A DNA stretch of 64,000 nt from Leptasterias polaris (GCA_037783415.1 JAZGTN010000052.1:2542001-2606000); one strand, 5' to 3'. Shown: positions 50,801 to 63,828, counted from the first letter of the stretch. Numbers and translations: made by a program. Notes: a model not told the origin generated them from the letters alone.

Positions 50801-52477
50801 GTTGTGCCTCAAGTTATCATCACGTTCCGATGATGGAAAATGTCCGAATAGAAGTTAATATCTATGTCATGCCTTTGGTAGCACATGTCTTCTTTAACAA
50901 ACTCACTTTAACCATAGTTGCTGCTCTCCACCAAGGAATATAAAAAGAAACTTGAATAAATAATGTGTTCAATGCTAAATAAGATCACGAGAACTTGCAT
51001 GAAATATCTATGTGTCACTTAACAATTAACTGCCGAATGTTGCATGTATGGCCTTACGAGAAAAAAAAAAAATGGGTAAGTGTGTTCAAGTGAATGACTT
51101 AAATCCTTAATTCCAAGTTCCAACATATTAGAGCATAACGTAGGCCTTAGTAAAACACAACAATCTCTTTCCCAAATGTAAAACAACAACTGGTCAGACG
51201 CACTTTAGTATCATATCATATTTTTTAAGACAATTTCTTTAGTTTGTAACACCACAGAGCTTAACCATTGTGCATCCATTTAATTATAGCATTTATGCTA
51301 AATCGAGGAGTTGGTATCTTCTTTTCAGAACCACCACAACTCGTAGAGAGATATTTCACGTACATGGTGTGACAGCATGGATGTATTTCCACCGTAAATT
51401 ATTTCAAATCCTTGAGGTTGAAAGTGGAGAAAGCTTGGCTCTTCTCTAGTTGTACAATGAAACTCATCTCCTTTGGGGTAGGTTGTACGTGGTACTACTA
51501 AATACTCCACGAGGACGTTTAACAAGGAGTCCCTTGGGGAGATGGAACTGAACAAAGGGTAGAGGGCGCTTCAATTTAACCAGGTTTAATTTGTTGTCAT
51601 CAACTTAAATAAGTTCGAAACTTTTGTTTATGCCTTTTGGATCTTTTAAAGATGTTTGAGACAGCATATAGTATTTATTTTCTGCTACTTTAAAAAAGTT
51701 TAAAAACTGATCAAAGTTTATAATGTACTTCACTGATTAAATCGATTATATTGTGATAATATTATATGGGTTACATTAATTAATTATTGTACTAAAGTTA
51801 AGTGTGTTAACTGCAGGTCATTCCAAAGCCATTGATTTCGGCCCTAACACTGGGCTCTGCCAATCACTTTGAAAGTGTGTTCAGAAACCCACGGTTGGTC
51901 AATAGACTTGTGCAAATCTGAAGCGTATTTGAACATGTATGTTTTGAATCTTGAGTTACCAAACTAACACATTATTGACCTAGCTAAAGCCAAAACCAAA
52001 GATCGGCGAAAAAATTTAGTGTCTAATAAAGGATGTTGGTATGGGTATTCTTATATATTGTGTCTGTATTTAACGAATAGGTCATAATTATATCCAGACG
52101 TTGGATTTGAATCTTGGAAAAAGAGTTACTTTCCCGAATTTATTGTGCAAACAATTGGAAATGGAAAATAAATATATTGCATGTTGAAGGGTGGAATGAG
52201 TACTCTCGCTGTTTGATTTTTTTTTTACAAGTCCCCTAAGTTTCAGGTTGTTTTATTTATATTTAAAAACAATTATTTAAAATGTCGGCAATAAAAATAT
52301 CTTGACCAGGAGAAAAGATGGTTTTCACTGAACGAATTTTAACAGGATGCTATTTCAAAACGAAAAACATACACACATTTTTGCATAATTTATGGACATT
52401 GCACAAAATGCACATGATGTTAACACGGTACAGAAGATACTGTCGGGATCCTGCAATTACTCCTTTCTAGCTTTTAG

Positions 52478-52869
52478 TTAAAGGTTCTGTAAACGTTTGG
52501 TTTTTGGAACCGTTTGATTGTGTTAATTCTATATAAATGTAGGTATATACAATAAAACTAACCTGTGAAAATTTCACTTCAAAAGGTGGTCGCGTTTTTG
52601 AGATATCGCCGAAAAACCGGAGCGAATATTTCCACGCAGGAAGAATATTCCCTATAGGAATACACAATCTGAGAAGCGTTATGGCAGTAACGCTTTTCAG
52701 ATTCAAATGTTTGGGGGTAAAAAGTGATAATTTGTCCATAACCGCAGTACTTCAAAGGAAAAAGTTTCTCAAAATGCATTACACTATCCAAAGCTGCTGT
52801 ACTTCTTACTAAGTAAGTTTTTTATTGCCATTAATTTTCAAAGTTATTACCAAACTACAGACCCTTTAA
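52478..52869 (+). mobile_element. Family A MITE, copy 3
   Basis: Starts TTAAAGGTTCTGTAAACG and ends CAGACCCTTTAA, with the shared AACCGTTTGATTGTGTTAAT, GGTGGTCGCGTTTTTGAGAT and AGCTGCTGTACTTCTTAC blocks. Both ends carry TTAAAGG/CCTTTAA. Intergenic, between UBE2O and USP22. Confidence 0.75.
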
Positions 52870-54625
52870 CTACCACTTATCGTTGGCTGATTTTTTTTTC
52901 GTGCACTAACTTAAAAGCAAAAGCTTATAACTTTCTCGAATCTATAAAATATAGCTATTTTAAAGTTGTAATCAAAGTTTTGGGGTCAAATCGCTCCAAA
53001 ATAGGACCTAGCCCTCCGATAACCCAAAATGTAATCGTAATGATACTGACAAAAGCTTATTGCGTTCATTTTAAACTTACAAAATAATTGACATTGCCTT
53101 CAAATCTCTCAAAAATTTGCAGTTTGGAATTACTCCTTATCCTTTTTTAAAAGGTTGGCCATGCACAAAAACACCTACAGTGTTTTGTAGAAATTAACGA
53201 GAAGTGATCAAAAAACATAACTTTGCTTCTGGAAATACAAACAGTATAGAACATGCGGTCTGCAATTTTGTGGAGTAAAAACATTTGGTTCTACAAATAG
53301 CGGACCCTTTTATGTCATGAAATTACACAAAACCCCACAGCTTCAAGGGTATTTATGATTTATGTTAGTCATTATATTCTACTTTTAACATATCTTTCTA
53401 ACCATACTCAACACGGTTTTATAGCCCAAAGCGCCCAATCCGAAGGCAATGACAATATTATCGAAAATGTCGAAAATTGTACGAAAACAAAAAGCACGAG
53501 TTTCTTTTGAACAATGATTCTGTAATATTTTAATTCAACCTATAAAAAAGTGTATTTCTTTTTCCATTGACAACATTAATGATAATTTTGAATTGAATTT
53601 AAATGTTACTGCAAGAGTCTAACAATTTAACATACTAGACCTCGGGCGGTGCAGGTCTTTTACTTCCTGTCGGTTAGTCTTTATTTTATCTGATCGAATC
53701 TGATTTCTTGTATTCCGACTGGATCGCCTCTCTTGGCCTACTCGTCGGAAAAATGTGGAATAGAAATTTAACGCTTATTTGTTTAGTCACCGAAGCATCC
53801 CAACTACCACAAAACACTGCAACACTCAACGGTAAATGGGCCTATAAGTTTTTTTTTTTTTAAGAGTTGCATAACACAAAGGTAAACGTTTATGCAATTA
53901 AATAAAATTTATTGTCCACTTATTCAAAAGATAAATTCGAAAGTTCGCAAAATTTGTCAAAGCTCAAGCATGTATTTTTTAAAATCTCTAATTGACGTGT
54001 AGGGCCTATATAATTAATAGGGCCTATGCCTATTCATTAAAAACAACATTGATTATTTCGAGATAATTTTTTTTTTTTTTGGGTGTAAGTCATTTTTAAT
54101 GCACGTTATTATTATTTTTTGTTTTACTTTTATTAATTTTTGATATTTACTTTGTAAGCAACTTTTAATGCACGTTAATTCAGGTTTATCTTTTTGTGTG
54201 TCATTATACCTTGTATTTATCAGAAGCCAGGTGCCTGAGGGCAACACTGATTTGATTCACTTTTTTGGTTCATGTCTCTGTCTTTTGTACTGTATGTTTC
54301 TTGTTTTGTATCTTTATGTGTATGACGACGACACATAAAATAACGGTAGTAAATAATAAGAATAGAAGGACAGTCAAATTAAAACACATGGCACATTAAA
54401 TGTTTTGTTTTGTCATTATTGTTAAATCTATACGTGACATTTCCCTCCATTTCATTATTGAACGCGGGGAAAGTTTTCTTGCAGGAGGATGGAACAAAAC
54501 ACGTGTCTGAGTCAGACCCAGCCACGGCAGACGGTTTGCAAGACGGCATACACACATGGTTGATATTCTACATAGACAAACTGCGACATCAAAACCAGAC
54601 CGAAACCTGTTACTCAAATTTGATT

Positions 54626-54996
54626 TAAAGTGTCTGTATACGTTTAGTAATGACTTTGAAAATAAGTCGCAATAAAAACTTACGTGGTAAGGAGTACAGC
54701 AGCTTTTGATAGTATACAACATTTAAAGAATAATTTCACTTTGAAGTAATAAGGTTATGGAAAAAGTAATCAGGTTTTATGCCCCAAAATTTGAATCTAA
54801 GAAACTTTTCTCAGATTGTGTATTCCTTTAGGGAATATTCTTCCTGTGTGGGCATAGGCCTAATCATTCGCTCCGGTTTTTTGGCGATATCTATAAAAAA
54901 AAACGCGACCACCTTTTGAAGTGAAATGTTCACATGTTAGTTTTATTGTATATATCTACATTTATTTAGGATTAAAACAATCGAACAGCACAAAAA
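54626..54996 (-). mobile_element. Family A MITE, copy 4 (inverted)
   Basis: Reverse orientation copy: AAGTGTCTGTATACGTTTAG at the left and CTAAATAAATGTAGATATAT-type sequence (minus strand) at the right, with AACGCGACCACCTTTTGAAG between. It faces copy 3 (52478), so the two could form a ~1.8-kb inverted pair. Confidence 0.7.
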
Positions 54997-56352
54997 TACA
55001 TTATTAGAATTATTGTCTTGCAGTAGGCCTACCACAAAGGTACCCCAGGCATTCTGTGGGGCCCACCCACTTCCCTGGGTCTCCTGGAAGATTAATATTT
55101 ATGGCAGCATACTCATTAACCAATAATAAGGTCAGAAGGTGTGCGTAGAGCCTCTAATTTCAACCACGTTGTCTAGCCTTAGGCCTATTCTACCTCACAT
55201 TTTGTTCATCTGCAAAATATCTTCTACCCACTATTCACAACAATGTTCGATAACAGTATGGACGAGTCATTTAGTCTGTAAAACAAACAATACATAAAAT
55301 ACCCCATTTTAAAATAAATGACTTGCAACTCACCACTTTCGACGAATTTCCGGTACAAGTTAAACTTCCATGGGCAGTCAGTTCGGCACCTTGAGGCTTT
55401 TAAATTATTCCATTAGTGGAAAACGTGCATTTTTTTTACCACGCCCTCTTCGACAAAAAGGGGTTAAACACAATAAGGTGTGTCAGTTATTACGCAACTG
55501 TTCACATTCCAGAATTTTAGATTGAAACGAATGTTTCTAAGTTTACATTGTCTCGAGAGACCGAATTGGTTAAACCTACAGACTGTAATCATTTGATAAA
55601 CTAGTATAGGCCTAAATGGTTCAAATTCTGAACCAGATGTTTTTAACTTTGTATATTATTTAAAATAAAATAAAAACAAGTCCGTTCCTAGAAGTTGGAT
55701 AGTTCTTGGCGCCACACTTAGTAATTGCAACATTAATTAAAAGCATTGTAGCATTTGTTATTTACTCAGTATACACTATTCGGTTTTACGAATGCAGATA
55801 AATGTTACGTCCTCGTTCATTTCAGAAGACGAAAAGATCGATTCAAATGTTTCTCCTTTTCTTAAAAAACAAACAAATCTGCAAAGTCAAAAGTAAAACA
55901 TTGCACTTTGATCTCAACGTGTAAAGTATAAACACATTTGACGAAAACGGGGAACTAGAATAAAAAAGAAGAGGAGAAAACAAGAAATAAATAAAAACCC
56001 TAAAAAACAAATGAACACAACAATCAACAAACAGAAAAAATAATTAAAAAATATAGAAACAAATGACTAATAAGTAATACTCACTCCTGACACACAACAC
56101 GATTTAATGACAATCTTTTTGTCTTGTTTTATTATCAAATCACAATATTCAACTTTAAACATACACCTTGCATATTTCTGTTAAATCGCCACCTTTTAAG
56201 TCTTCACAAAATTCATACCACTTGAATTCACACCAGCCGATAATCACGTGATAAAGAGACACCCTATGAATTATTTGTTTCATTTTCCGTATTCAGCCTC
56301 CTTAGATTTCAATTTCAGAATCTTGATGATCAACATGGACCATTTGTGATGA

Positions 56353-56517
56353 GGCCCAATTTCTTGCTTAGCTAAAGTCTTGTTTAGCAAAAACCGGTTA
56401 CCAGCCAAAATTACATATAATGTATACATATACTGCTAGTAATTGGTTGTCTGCGAATTTTCGCTTAGCAGAAAAATTTGCTGAGCACAATTTTCCACCA
56501 ACTATGAAATGTGGCCC
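56353..56517. mobile_element. Fold-back element, family C copy 6
   Basis: GGCCCAATTTCTTGCTTAGC at the left and CTATGAAATGTGGCCC at the right, with ACCGGTTACCAGCCAAAATT inside. Intergenic. Confidence 0.6.
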
Positions 56518-56954
56518 TTCTGTCGAAATGAACAGCAACTTTTGGAATACATGTAGATTTGCTCAAAAAGACGATCCTGTTGTTCCAATTAGCTGTTGCT
56601 ATGGAATCATGTCATGTAAAGTTTCCAGTTTAATAAGCTTTTTTTGAGGTTGGCGCAGAAACCGGAAGAAGAAGAAGCTGGTATGACCATGGAGGTAAAC
56701 TTTAAAAGTTTCATCAGATGAAAATATTTCTCTGGAAAATTGGAACTGTTTTTTAACTTTATCATCAATGCATCAGATTACTAAAAGAAAACTCCATCCC
56801 TTCTCATTATCTTTACTGCACTCGACCTCCATGGTATGACATTTAAGTACGGTGGCTTCAAAGGGACATCCTAAATTGTTGCAATATCCCTATTTTATAC
56901 AGTCACACAGTTCAAGATTATAATACTTAAATGATTGAATACTGTCTGGTATAA

Positions 56955-57205
56955 CCTCAGTGACCGCTTAAATTGTAATTCCTCAAAATATAGAGACAGT
57001 AGCTATGTTAAATGGTTTGCGGCAAGCTTGAGCATTTCTCAGATGGCGAACACCCATACAAAGTTTTGAATGAATGTGTACGGCACAACGGTACCACCAA
57101 CACTGTGTTTAGTCTGGGGAATCCAACTCGAGTATTCACTTTTGACCAATCAAGTCAACGTACCAGACATTATTCAAAATCTAACTCGCAAATAGGTTAC
57201 TGCAG
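56955..57205 (+). repeat. Second copy of the repeat at 47640
   Basis: TAGAGACAGTAGCTATGTTA, then CAGATGGCGAACACCCATAC and GTGTACGGCACAACGGTACC, then CCAGACATTATTCAAAATCT. Non-coding; one short open frame runs across it by chance. Confidence 0.7.
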
Positions 57206-58049
57206 TTGTTCTCTCTTTATATTTTCTGGTTCCTTCCTAGTGCTTAGAAACTATTTAACATTAGGTGTTGACACAATATAAATACAGTCATAATCATAAA
57301 TTCTTTGCATCTCGATTTAGAGTTAAGAGTGAATGCAAATTTTATACCATTCCATGGAGGATGAAGAAGACCCTCCTCAGATCGTCCCAATTTTTTCTAT
57401 AGGTACATTTTCATCGAGACCATGATCCATTTCTATGACTGGTTATCACTTATCACATAGACAGAGGAAATTTCAAGTTTGTTGATAACTTTTACAAGGG
57501 TTAATACACCTGTATAGATTTGTCTTGAATAGTAGGAAATTACTGTATAGATTTCTCTTGAGTAGAAGGGTTTCACTGGTTACGCGGACCATTAAAATAA
57601 AATTGTCAAAAAAACTCCACTGTGTTTGAGTATGACAAAGAAGATAAATATTTCAAAACATATTCGATAGCTTCATACATATTCATTAGCCTAATTTCTG
57701 CAATGCCATCTGGAATTTACATATTCATTAAATCATCTACCGTACAATTATATCAAATAGCTTCAGGCCAAGAAAAGAAGAGAGAAAGAGAAAAAGAGAA
57801 AAACTGTCTCTGGTTTCTAGTCTTTGTTGAAAAACCTATGAAATGGCTAGAAAAATAAAAATAATAAAAATAATGTAACCGGGAACCCTTAGATTGAAAG
57901 AGTAAGCCATGCCAATCATAGCTAGTGCATGGGATCCAAAATGGCAGTATGTTCACATTATATAATGGGACTTTAACATGTCTGACTTTTGGTTTGGGGT
58001 TTTGCATATCTGCATTTGTGATTGGTCATTTCATTAAAGGGCGGAGCTT

Positions 58050-58437
58050 AAATGTAGGGTCATAGATTGGTTTTGGTCAACGTGATGCTGATTTATAGAC
58101 AAAATTATAAAGAAAGATACAATGAAAGTCACCTGTGAAAGTTTTAGCTGAATACAGTGTCTACTTGCTGAGAAAACAGCAGAAAACAGTCACTGTATTT
58201 TTTTCACAAGAACCTGGGATCCATCCATGCTTAGCGAGGTGACAGCGGGTACCAACCGCATCTCTGGCCGCAGCATTCACAAATGGACACCAACCCTCAG
58301 AAATCTGAGAAATCATTCATGTATGAATCGTTCTGTAGGTTGAAATGATTTTAGGTAAAAAATTATCCAAACCATTCTTCGAAGTAAGTTTTTATGGTTA
58401 TTAATTTTTGGAGTAATTAGCAATCTCCGTTCCCTTT
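58050..58437 (+). mobile_element. Family H MITE, second copy
   Basis: Contains GAGGTGACAGCGGGTACCAA, GCATCTCTGGCCGCAGCATT and AATCATTCATGTATGAATCG, matching 7738-8060 in reverse. The palindrome is imperfect here. The right end (GAAGTAAGTTTTTATGGTTA, TTCCCTTTAA) is family A-like. Confidence 0.6.
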
Positions 58438-58607
58438 AATCAAAGGATAGGTTTACAATAAACATTGTTCACTGGTGCTTCAAAGTACTGCCATTAAAGA
58501 TTCTGTAATGGTAGCCTCACATTTCAGTGATTGGCAAGGGTCAACCATATATGGAGAAGTGATGGCATCTGTTAAGAACTTAAAAATAAAAACTTTTAAA
58601 ACAAAAG

Positions 58608-58728
58608 GCAGGTTCATTCGGAGGTCGCAGGTTGAAATCCCACTTTAGTCAATTTCTCTTTGTGCACCAAAAATTACAAACAAAAAATCCCAGTCAGTTT
58701 CCCTTATGGTTCATTACTTGAAAAATTA
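58608..58728 (+). mobile_element. SINE family E fragment
   Basis: CGGAGGTCGCAGGTTGAAAT (box B region) followed by the CAGTCAGTTTCCCTTATGGT tail; box A is missing. Confidence 0.55.
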
Positions 58729-59317
58729 AATGTAAAAAAAAACCCAAAAAACTCAACACCACATTGGCATCTCACTGGTTTTACCCCAGTTCTAACTAGA
58801 AACCAAAAACGTTGTTTTAATCTTTCTCTTTCCTTATTTTTAGGCATGTATAAAAAAATCACAGCCACTAAAAATTGTAACACTACACCATTACATTGTA
58901 TACCTGAAGTTCGAAGGGCTGTTATGTCACACACATAATATACTTTAATCTTAAAAAGTAAAATTGCATCCGTGTAAAGAAATGACTGGTATCACCCCAT
59001 TACTCCGTAAAATGCAAACAATTCCCTCAGCCAAAGTGGCTATAAGCCAAAGTGGCTATAAGCCATATGCACAAACGCCATCTTGAAAATATACCGCAAT
59101 GCATCTTGGGAAACTGAGTACAGTTTAAAAAATAAACCAAGCTGCCAATATGGACGCCATGCTTTACTTTAAGATGTAACTATGTCAGGTTTTATAATTG
59201 TGTTTTGTATTACTTCAAAATCAGCGTGCCATGATGGTTGCCAGGGTTGCTTGGATACGGATTACACCCAGAATCCTTTGCGGGCCGATCATGTGCATTG
59301 GGACATGCATAATGTGA

Positions 59318-59649
59318 TATAGACCATGTTACCTTTGTTTACAGAGTAGTGACCTTGTACACTCTAATGCATTTCCTGACTGGCAAGATACTACATATGG
59401 GAAAATTTACATTTTGTGTCATAATTTTCACATAAATTCAAGAGTAACAAAATCAACAGCTGTACAGCTTTTGAAATGTCCCCCTTTTCTTCATTATCAA
59501 AAGTTGAGACAAATCAGACAGTGCAATCTCCATAAAACATAAGATTTATTGTATTCTTCCATTGGGCTGTGTACAAACTGTGCCTGCAGGAAGTCCAGGC
59601 TCTGTGGCTCTTCTGTAAACATGTGATGTTACAGGTCACATGGTCTATA
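59318..59649 (+). mobile_element. Family B MITE, copy 1
   Basis: 332 bp with inverted ends TATAGACCATGTTACCT and AGGTCACATGGTCTATA. Inner blocks include GTTTACAGAGTAGTGACCTT, CAATCTCCATAAAACATAAG and GCCTGCAGGAAGTCCAGGCT. Non-coding. Intergenic, between UBE2O and USP22. Confidence 0.75.
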
Positions 59650-60644
59650 GGGTGTTTGTGTTATTTTGTGTGTGTTTTTATTTATTTATTTATTTATTGG
59701 TTTTTTGGGGGGGAGGTGACTCATGTAAAAAAGCTAAGTTTCCTCCATTTTCTCCCTGGAATAACACCAATTTGAGTTTTTTAGGCGGTCTTTACTGCTG
59801 AAATGAGTTTTTCTTTTTTAGTAAAGCTATCCTTATAGGGCTACAAAATATTTGAACTGGGGCCAATTTCACGTAGCACTAAGATTGATCTTAAGTTGAG
59901 TTGTCAATATCACCGTAGTGATTTGTATTGTGGCATCAAATTTTGCTTAGCATTTCAGAGTGATTCAACGTTAAGATCAATCTCAGCTCTTTGTAGAATT
60001 GGGTCTTGGCTTTACAAGCAAATCTGCTTAAAGTTCACTTTGCAGGGTTAGCGCCGGTTAGCGCCGAATTTCTGTACTAGCTATGTAAGCGAAGAATGCT
60101 TAGTAACGTGCAGTAAGCACAAGGAAAACTGCTATTCTCTGTATTACACTATACATAAATTAAGCCCCAATTTTTCACTTACAGTAGGTAACCAGAGCCA
60201 TGAGAGTGGGCTCAGATTTTTAAGTTTATAAAATGACTGCATGGCATTCCTTTTTTAATTTGAAGGTGGTTTATATACATAAATGGCCCAACTTCATTGA
60301 GCTGTCCCACGTCTGTTTTTGAGCATACTGAGAGAGTTTTCCATTCATTGCCTTGCTAACCGTAAGCACACAAAATGAATGAAAATGAATGACGTAACGA
60401 TGCAAATCCACGGTGCATGGGCAAGCTGGCCGCCTAACTTTCTTGCTAACCTTTGAAAAATGCTTACGCTGAAGCAGGTTTTTCTGCTTTAGTTAGCAAG
60501 ACACAAACAAAACCTGCCAGCAGCAGTTGAAATGGCCAAAACTTGTTTATACATTTTGCGATGTGATTTTAACAAGTCAGGTTTTTGGGGCATGTGTTAG
60601 CGGTCATGATTGGTCAATTAAGGGGTAGATCTTTAATGGATTGT

Positions 60645-60893
60645 GCCCAATTTCATGGCTCTGCTAACCGTAATCTAAGAATCTGTGCTTATTCGAGATG
60701 GGATTTCTGTGCTTTTGTCCAACATGTTTCACAGGTTAGCAGGGTATGTTTGCTTGTGCGTGTGCGTAGTCCAGGTTACTAAGCAATCTTCCCTTAAACA
60801 GCTAGCGCTGAAATTCGGGGCTTACCTTGTAAGCCAAAAATGACGATCGCAAGTGCAGAATTCGGCGGTAAGCAGAGCCATGAAATTTGGCCC
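60645..60893. mobile_element. Related fold-back element
   Basis: Starts GCCCAATTTCATGGCTCTGC and ends GCAGAGCCATGAAATTTGGCCC-type sequence: inverted ends like family C but with GGCTCTGCTWACCG instead of GAGCTGCTTAAG. Inner phrases (TAACCGTAATCTAAGAATCT, GGCGGTAAGCAGAGCC) are specific to this subfamily; a fragment is at 17655-17700. Confidence 0.6.
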
Positions 60894-61293
60894 TAGTCTT
60901 CTGGGTCTTGATTGGAATTGCACCAATCAAATTACAAAGGCCCTTGCATAATACAATAAATTCAATCTCGACTACCTACTGTATTTAGCTCTGGTTATTT
61001 CTGTCGTCGCACAATAACTTGAGACAAAATATTGTCCGTGAAATGGTCTATCATTTAAATGGTCTATCGTTCTCTAAACTAAAACAGAGTTCCATCACAC
61101 ATGTAGAAAACATTTTGGAGGCAGAGTATGGTTCCTGTAGGTAGATGATGAAGTACATGTAGTTATCATGAAATGGTCTTTGGAACCATATCGAACTGAG
61201 TAACGCACCAATACCAGATCTTGTGTTTCTTCCGGATGGTGTAGAAGTTGACGTTGCACTGACTCGGTGAATAATTTGGCACTATCCTCCTCT

Positions 61294-63828
61294 TTATTCA
61301 TACTCTAAGATGCGTTTGTGGTAGAATAATAGATACCTGGAAGAAAAATTAAGACACAGCAAATCAATAAGTGCAATTCGCATTACAGAGCGCCCTCTAT
61401 AGAGCTGCCAACACTTGCATCTTGCAATCAGGGAGATTTTGTACAACAATCAGGGAGATATCAAGATTTACATTTAACATAATAGGGACATAGTTTCCAT
61501 GATCAAAAAGATTGTCAAATTTGTTCATCGGAACATGGAAAGATTGGTTTGTTTTCAGAGAACTTTCTGCAGAATCAGACAGAGTTGGCAGTTCTGCCTC
61601 TACAGTTTTCCTAGGAAAAGACCCTTTACGCTTTGTATAATGCGAAAAAGGCTGACAAGTTTTAGTCCTTAGTTTTAGTTTTAGCCTTCGAGGAAGACTC
61701 AGCTAGGGTCAAAATGTCAGGGCATTAACAATTTTTTTGCAAGTTTGAGTCCTCTTGAGGCACCCACCACGTATCCCGATTGTTCAACTTCATTCGTGCC
61801 TTGCAAAGCAGCAAGGTTGTATCTGTCTGTGTTTACAGCATAATATTGTGTTTTTGATGAGGCTGGTGAATGTTTTTCGCCTTTGACTCCATCCTTTATG
61901 GCATTGGCAAGACCCTGCCGGTTTGAAAGAAACATTCAAGGCCTCGTCCCACTCCTGTTTTCCCCTCCTATTCAAAACCATGTGGATGATACAGAAGGGT
62001 CAGACAGTAGGACTGTTGCATCCTTTGAGTTTCCATCAGAATTATGATAAATCTTGACGCAAAGCTGCCAAAGTTGGGTGTTTTACCATGAAGCTGCATA
62101 ACACTCAAAGGCAGGATATACTGTTGGTAATTGCCAAAGACCAGTATCCTCACTTGGTGTATCCCAAAATACGCATAAAATAACAAACCTGTGAAAATTT
62201 GGGCTCAATTTGGTCATCGAAGTTGCAAGAAAATATTGAAAGAAAAAACCCCATTCTTGTTGGCATGCATAGAATTGAGTGCTCTCATTTGCTTGAGAAA
62301 GGCTTTATGCCTAAAGTCTTTCCCAGGTTCAAATTTGGGGGGGTGAAAATTACTTCTTTCTGTAAAACTACATTTACTTCAAAGAGTGACGTTTCTAGCA
62401 ATGCTTTATAGTATTAACAGCTCTCAAGTGATCTTTACCGAGTAAGTTTATACGGTTATTAATTTTTGGAGTAATTACCAAACGTATAGACGATGTGACC
62501 TGTGACATCACATGTTTACAAAAGAGCCACAGAGCCTGGACTTCCTGCAGGCACATTTGTACACAGCTCAATGGAAGAATACAACAAATCTTATGTTTTA
62601 TGGAGATTGCACCGTCTGATTTGTCTCAACTTTTGATATGAAGAAAGGGGGACATCTCAAAAGCTGCACAGCTGTTGCTTTTGTAAATTTTGTAAATGTA
62701 AATTTTCCCATATAGCCTGTGTAGTATCTTGCCCGTCAGGAAATGCATTATAATGTACAAGGTCACCACTCTGTAAACAAAGGTAACATGGTCTATACCC
62801 TCCCTTTAACAACAGGATAACTAAACAAAAACTGGTATGCCTAATAAGGTGTCAAGATCTGACAAAACAAACAGAAAAAGGACGGAATGGTTTCAGTTAA
62901 AAATCTTGCTTTTTTGTTTCCCCGACTCACCCCTCACTGTTAAGTACATCGTGTACACTGGACTTGGTGATGAGAGCGTCGTCACACTTGAACCATTGAT
63001 CCTTGTGTTGTCTCACATAGCATGTGTAGTGACCCGTCTCTATTGTTCCATGGTGGTTCACCACGGCGAATAAAGAGTATCTACTGTAAGGCCAAACAAC
63101 AATTTTTAAATAAAATAAAAAAAGTCTTGCAATAAAAATCTTTAACATACAGTGTAAAAACTAGGGTAACATTTTAGAGCGGAACAAGGGAGTGCACTAT
63201 TTTTTATAGGGGGGGGGGGCACTTCTGGCCAATTAAAACTGCGATTTCCATTTGCATTTCTCATAAACCATTGTAAAGTAGCCCTTTCTCAGCGCTCTTG
63301 TTCAGTCATTTACTATTTTTTATAAGATAATCTGACGTGAGTATAAAAACAAATACATTGTATGTGTGTAAATGGAAAAAAATTGAAATTTGTTCACAAT
63401 GAAACTTTAAAAAGTAACTCTGGTAATTTTTGTTCTAAAAAGTCCAGATTTCAAATGGGGGGGGGGGGGGGGGGGGGGGCACGGACATCAATTTGGGGAC
63501 ATGTGCCCTATTTACACAACAGCTCACCCAGTGCAGAAACTACACACCAAGTAGATATACACATGATGTTTCCGCAAACCAAATTGGTGATTTGCATTGC
63601 GACATCACACTTGGCTTAGCAATTAAGATTAATTACAGAGTTAAAGTTCATCGGCCCCTGTTCTTACTTGTTATCTGAGGTAGTTGATGAAGAGGTACTG
63701 GACTGCGACTGATTTCTAACACCATTTGCTCGTCGATGCGAAGATACATACGGCGTCATGTCTAGCTCGTGGGGAAATGCTATGAAGGTTGAAATTTTCT
63801 TGCGGAATCGATTTGAATGCTCAAACCT
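61294..63828 (-). CDS. USP22: USP22-type deubiquitinase, 3' three coding exons (partial)
   Basis: Ubiquitin-specific protease of the USP22 class, the deubiquitinase of the SAGA co-activator in animals (histone H2B/H2A substrates). Exons in transcript order: 63828-63668 ([20 protein letters not shown]..., ending SDNN), 63083-62931 ([20 protein letters not shown]..., [20 protein letters not shown]) and 61336-61294 ([13 protein letters not shown], stop TAA). Phases join (AA/T; GG/G) and all introns are GT-AG. The catalytic His is in the GHYT motif, codon 63031-63029; the WFKCDD motif follows. The zinc-finger UBP domain and Cys box lie beyond the right edge. Length of the tail matches human USP22 (525 residues in full). 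A USP27X/USP51 name is less apt because those are vertebrate retrocopies. It converges with UBE2O. Confidence 0.94.
62106..62808 (+). mobile_element. Diverged family A MITE split by a family B MITE
   Basis: Left part 62106-62484 shares AACAAACCTGTGAAAATTTG and GTAATTACCAAACGTATA with family A. The expected end continues only at 62798-62808 (CCCTCCCTTTA), after the family B insertion at 62485-62797. In USP22 intron between the last two exons. Confidence 0.6.
62485..62797 (-). mobile_element. Family B MITE, copy 2 (inverted, nested)
   Basis: Inverted relative to 59318-59649 and aligning over most of its length (AGCCTGGACTTCCTGCAGGC, CTTATGTTTTATGGAGATTG, TGTAAACAAAGGTAACATGG). It sits inside a family A element with TATA at both junctions, so TATA or TA is the target duplication. 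Confidence 0.75.

Larger units (their letters stand above)
47323..61293. other. 14-kb intergenic region between convergent UBE2O and USP22
   Basis: Contains only repeats listed separately (family A, B, C, D, H elements, the 105-bp repeat, a 21-G run at 49999-50019 and SINE fragments). Stretches 47921-49700, 50850-52470, 52870-54620, 55000-56350, 57206-58040 and 59650-60640 show nothing recognisable. No open frame has exon-like conservation. Confidence 0.6.
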
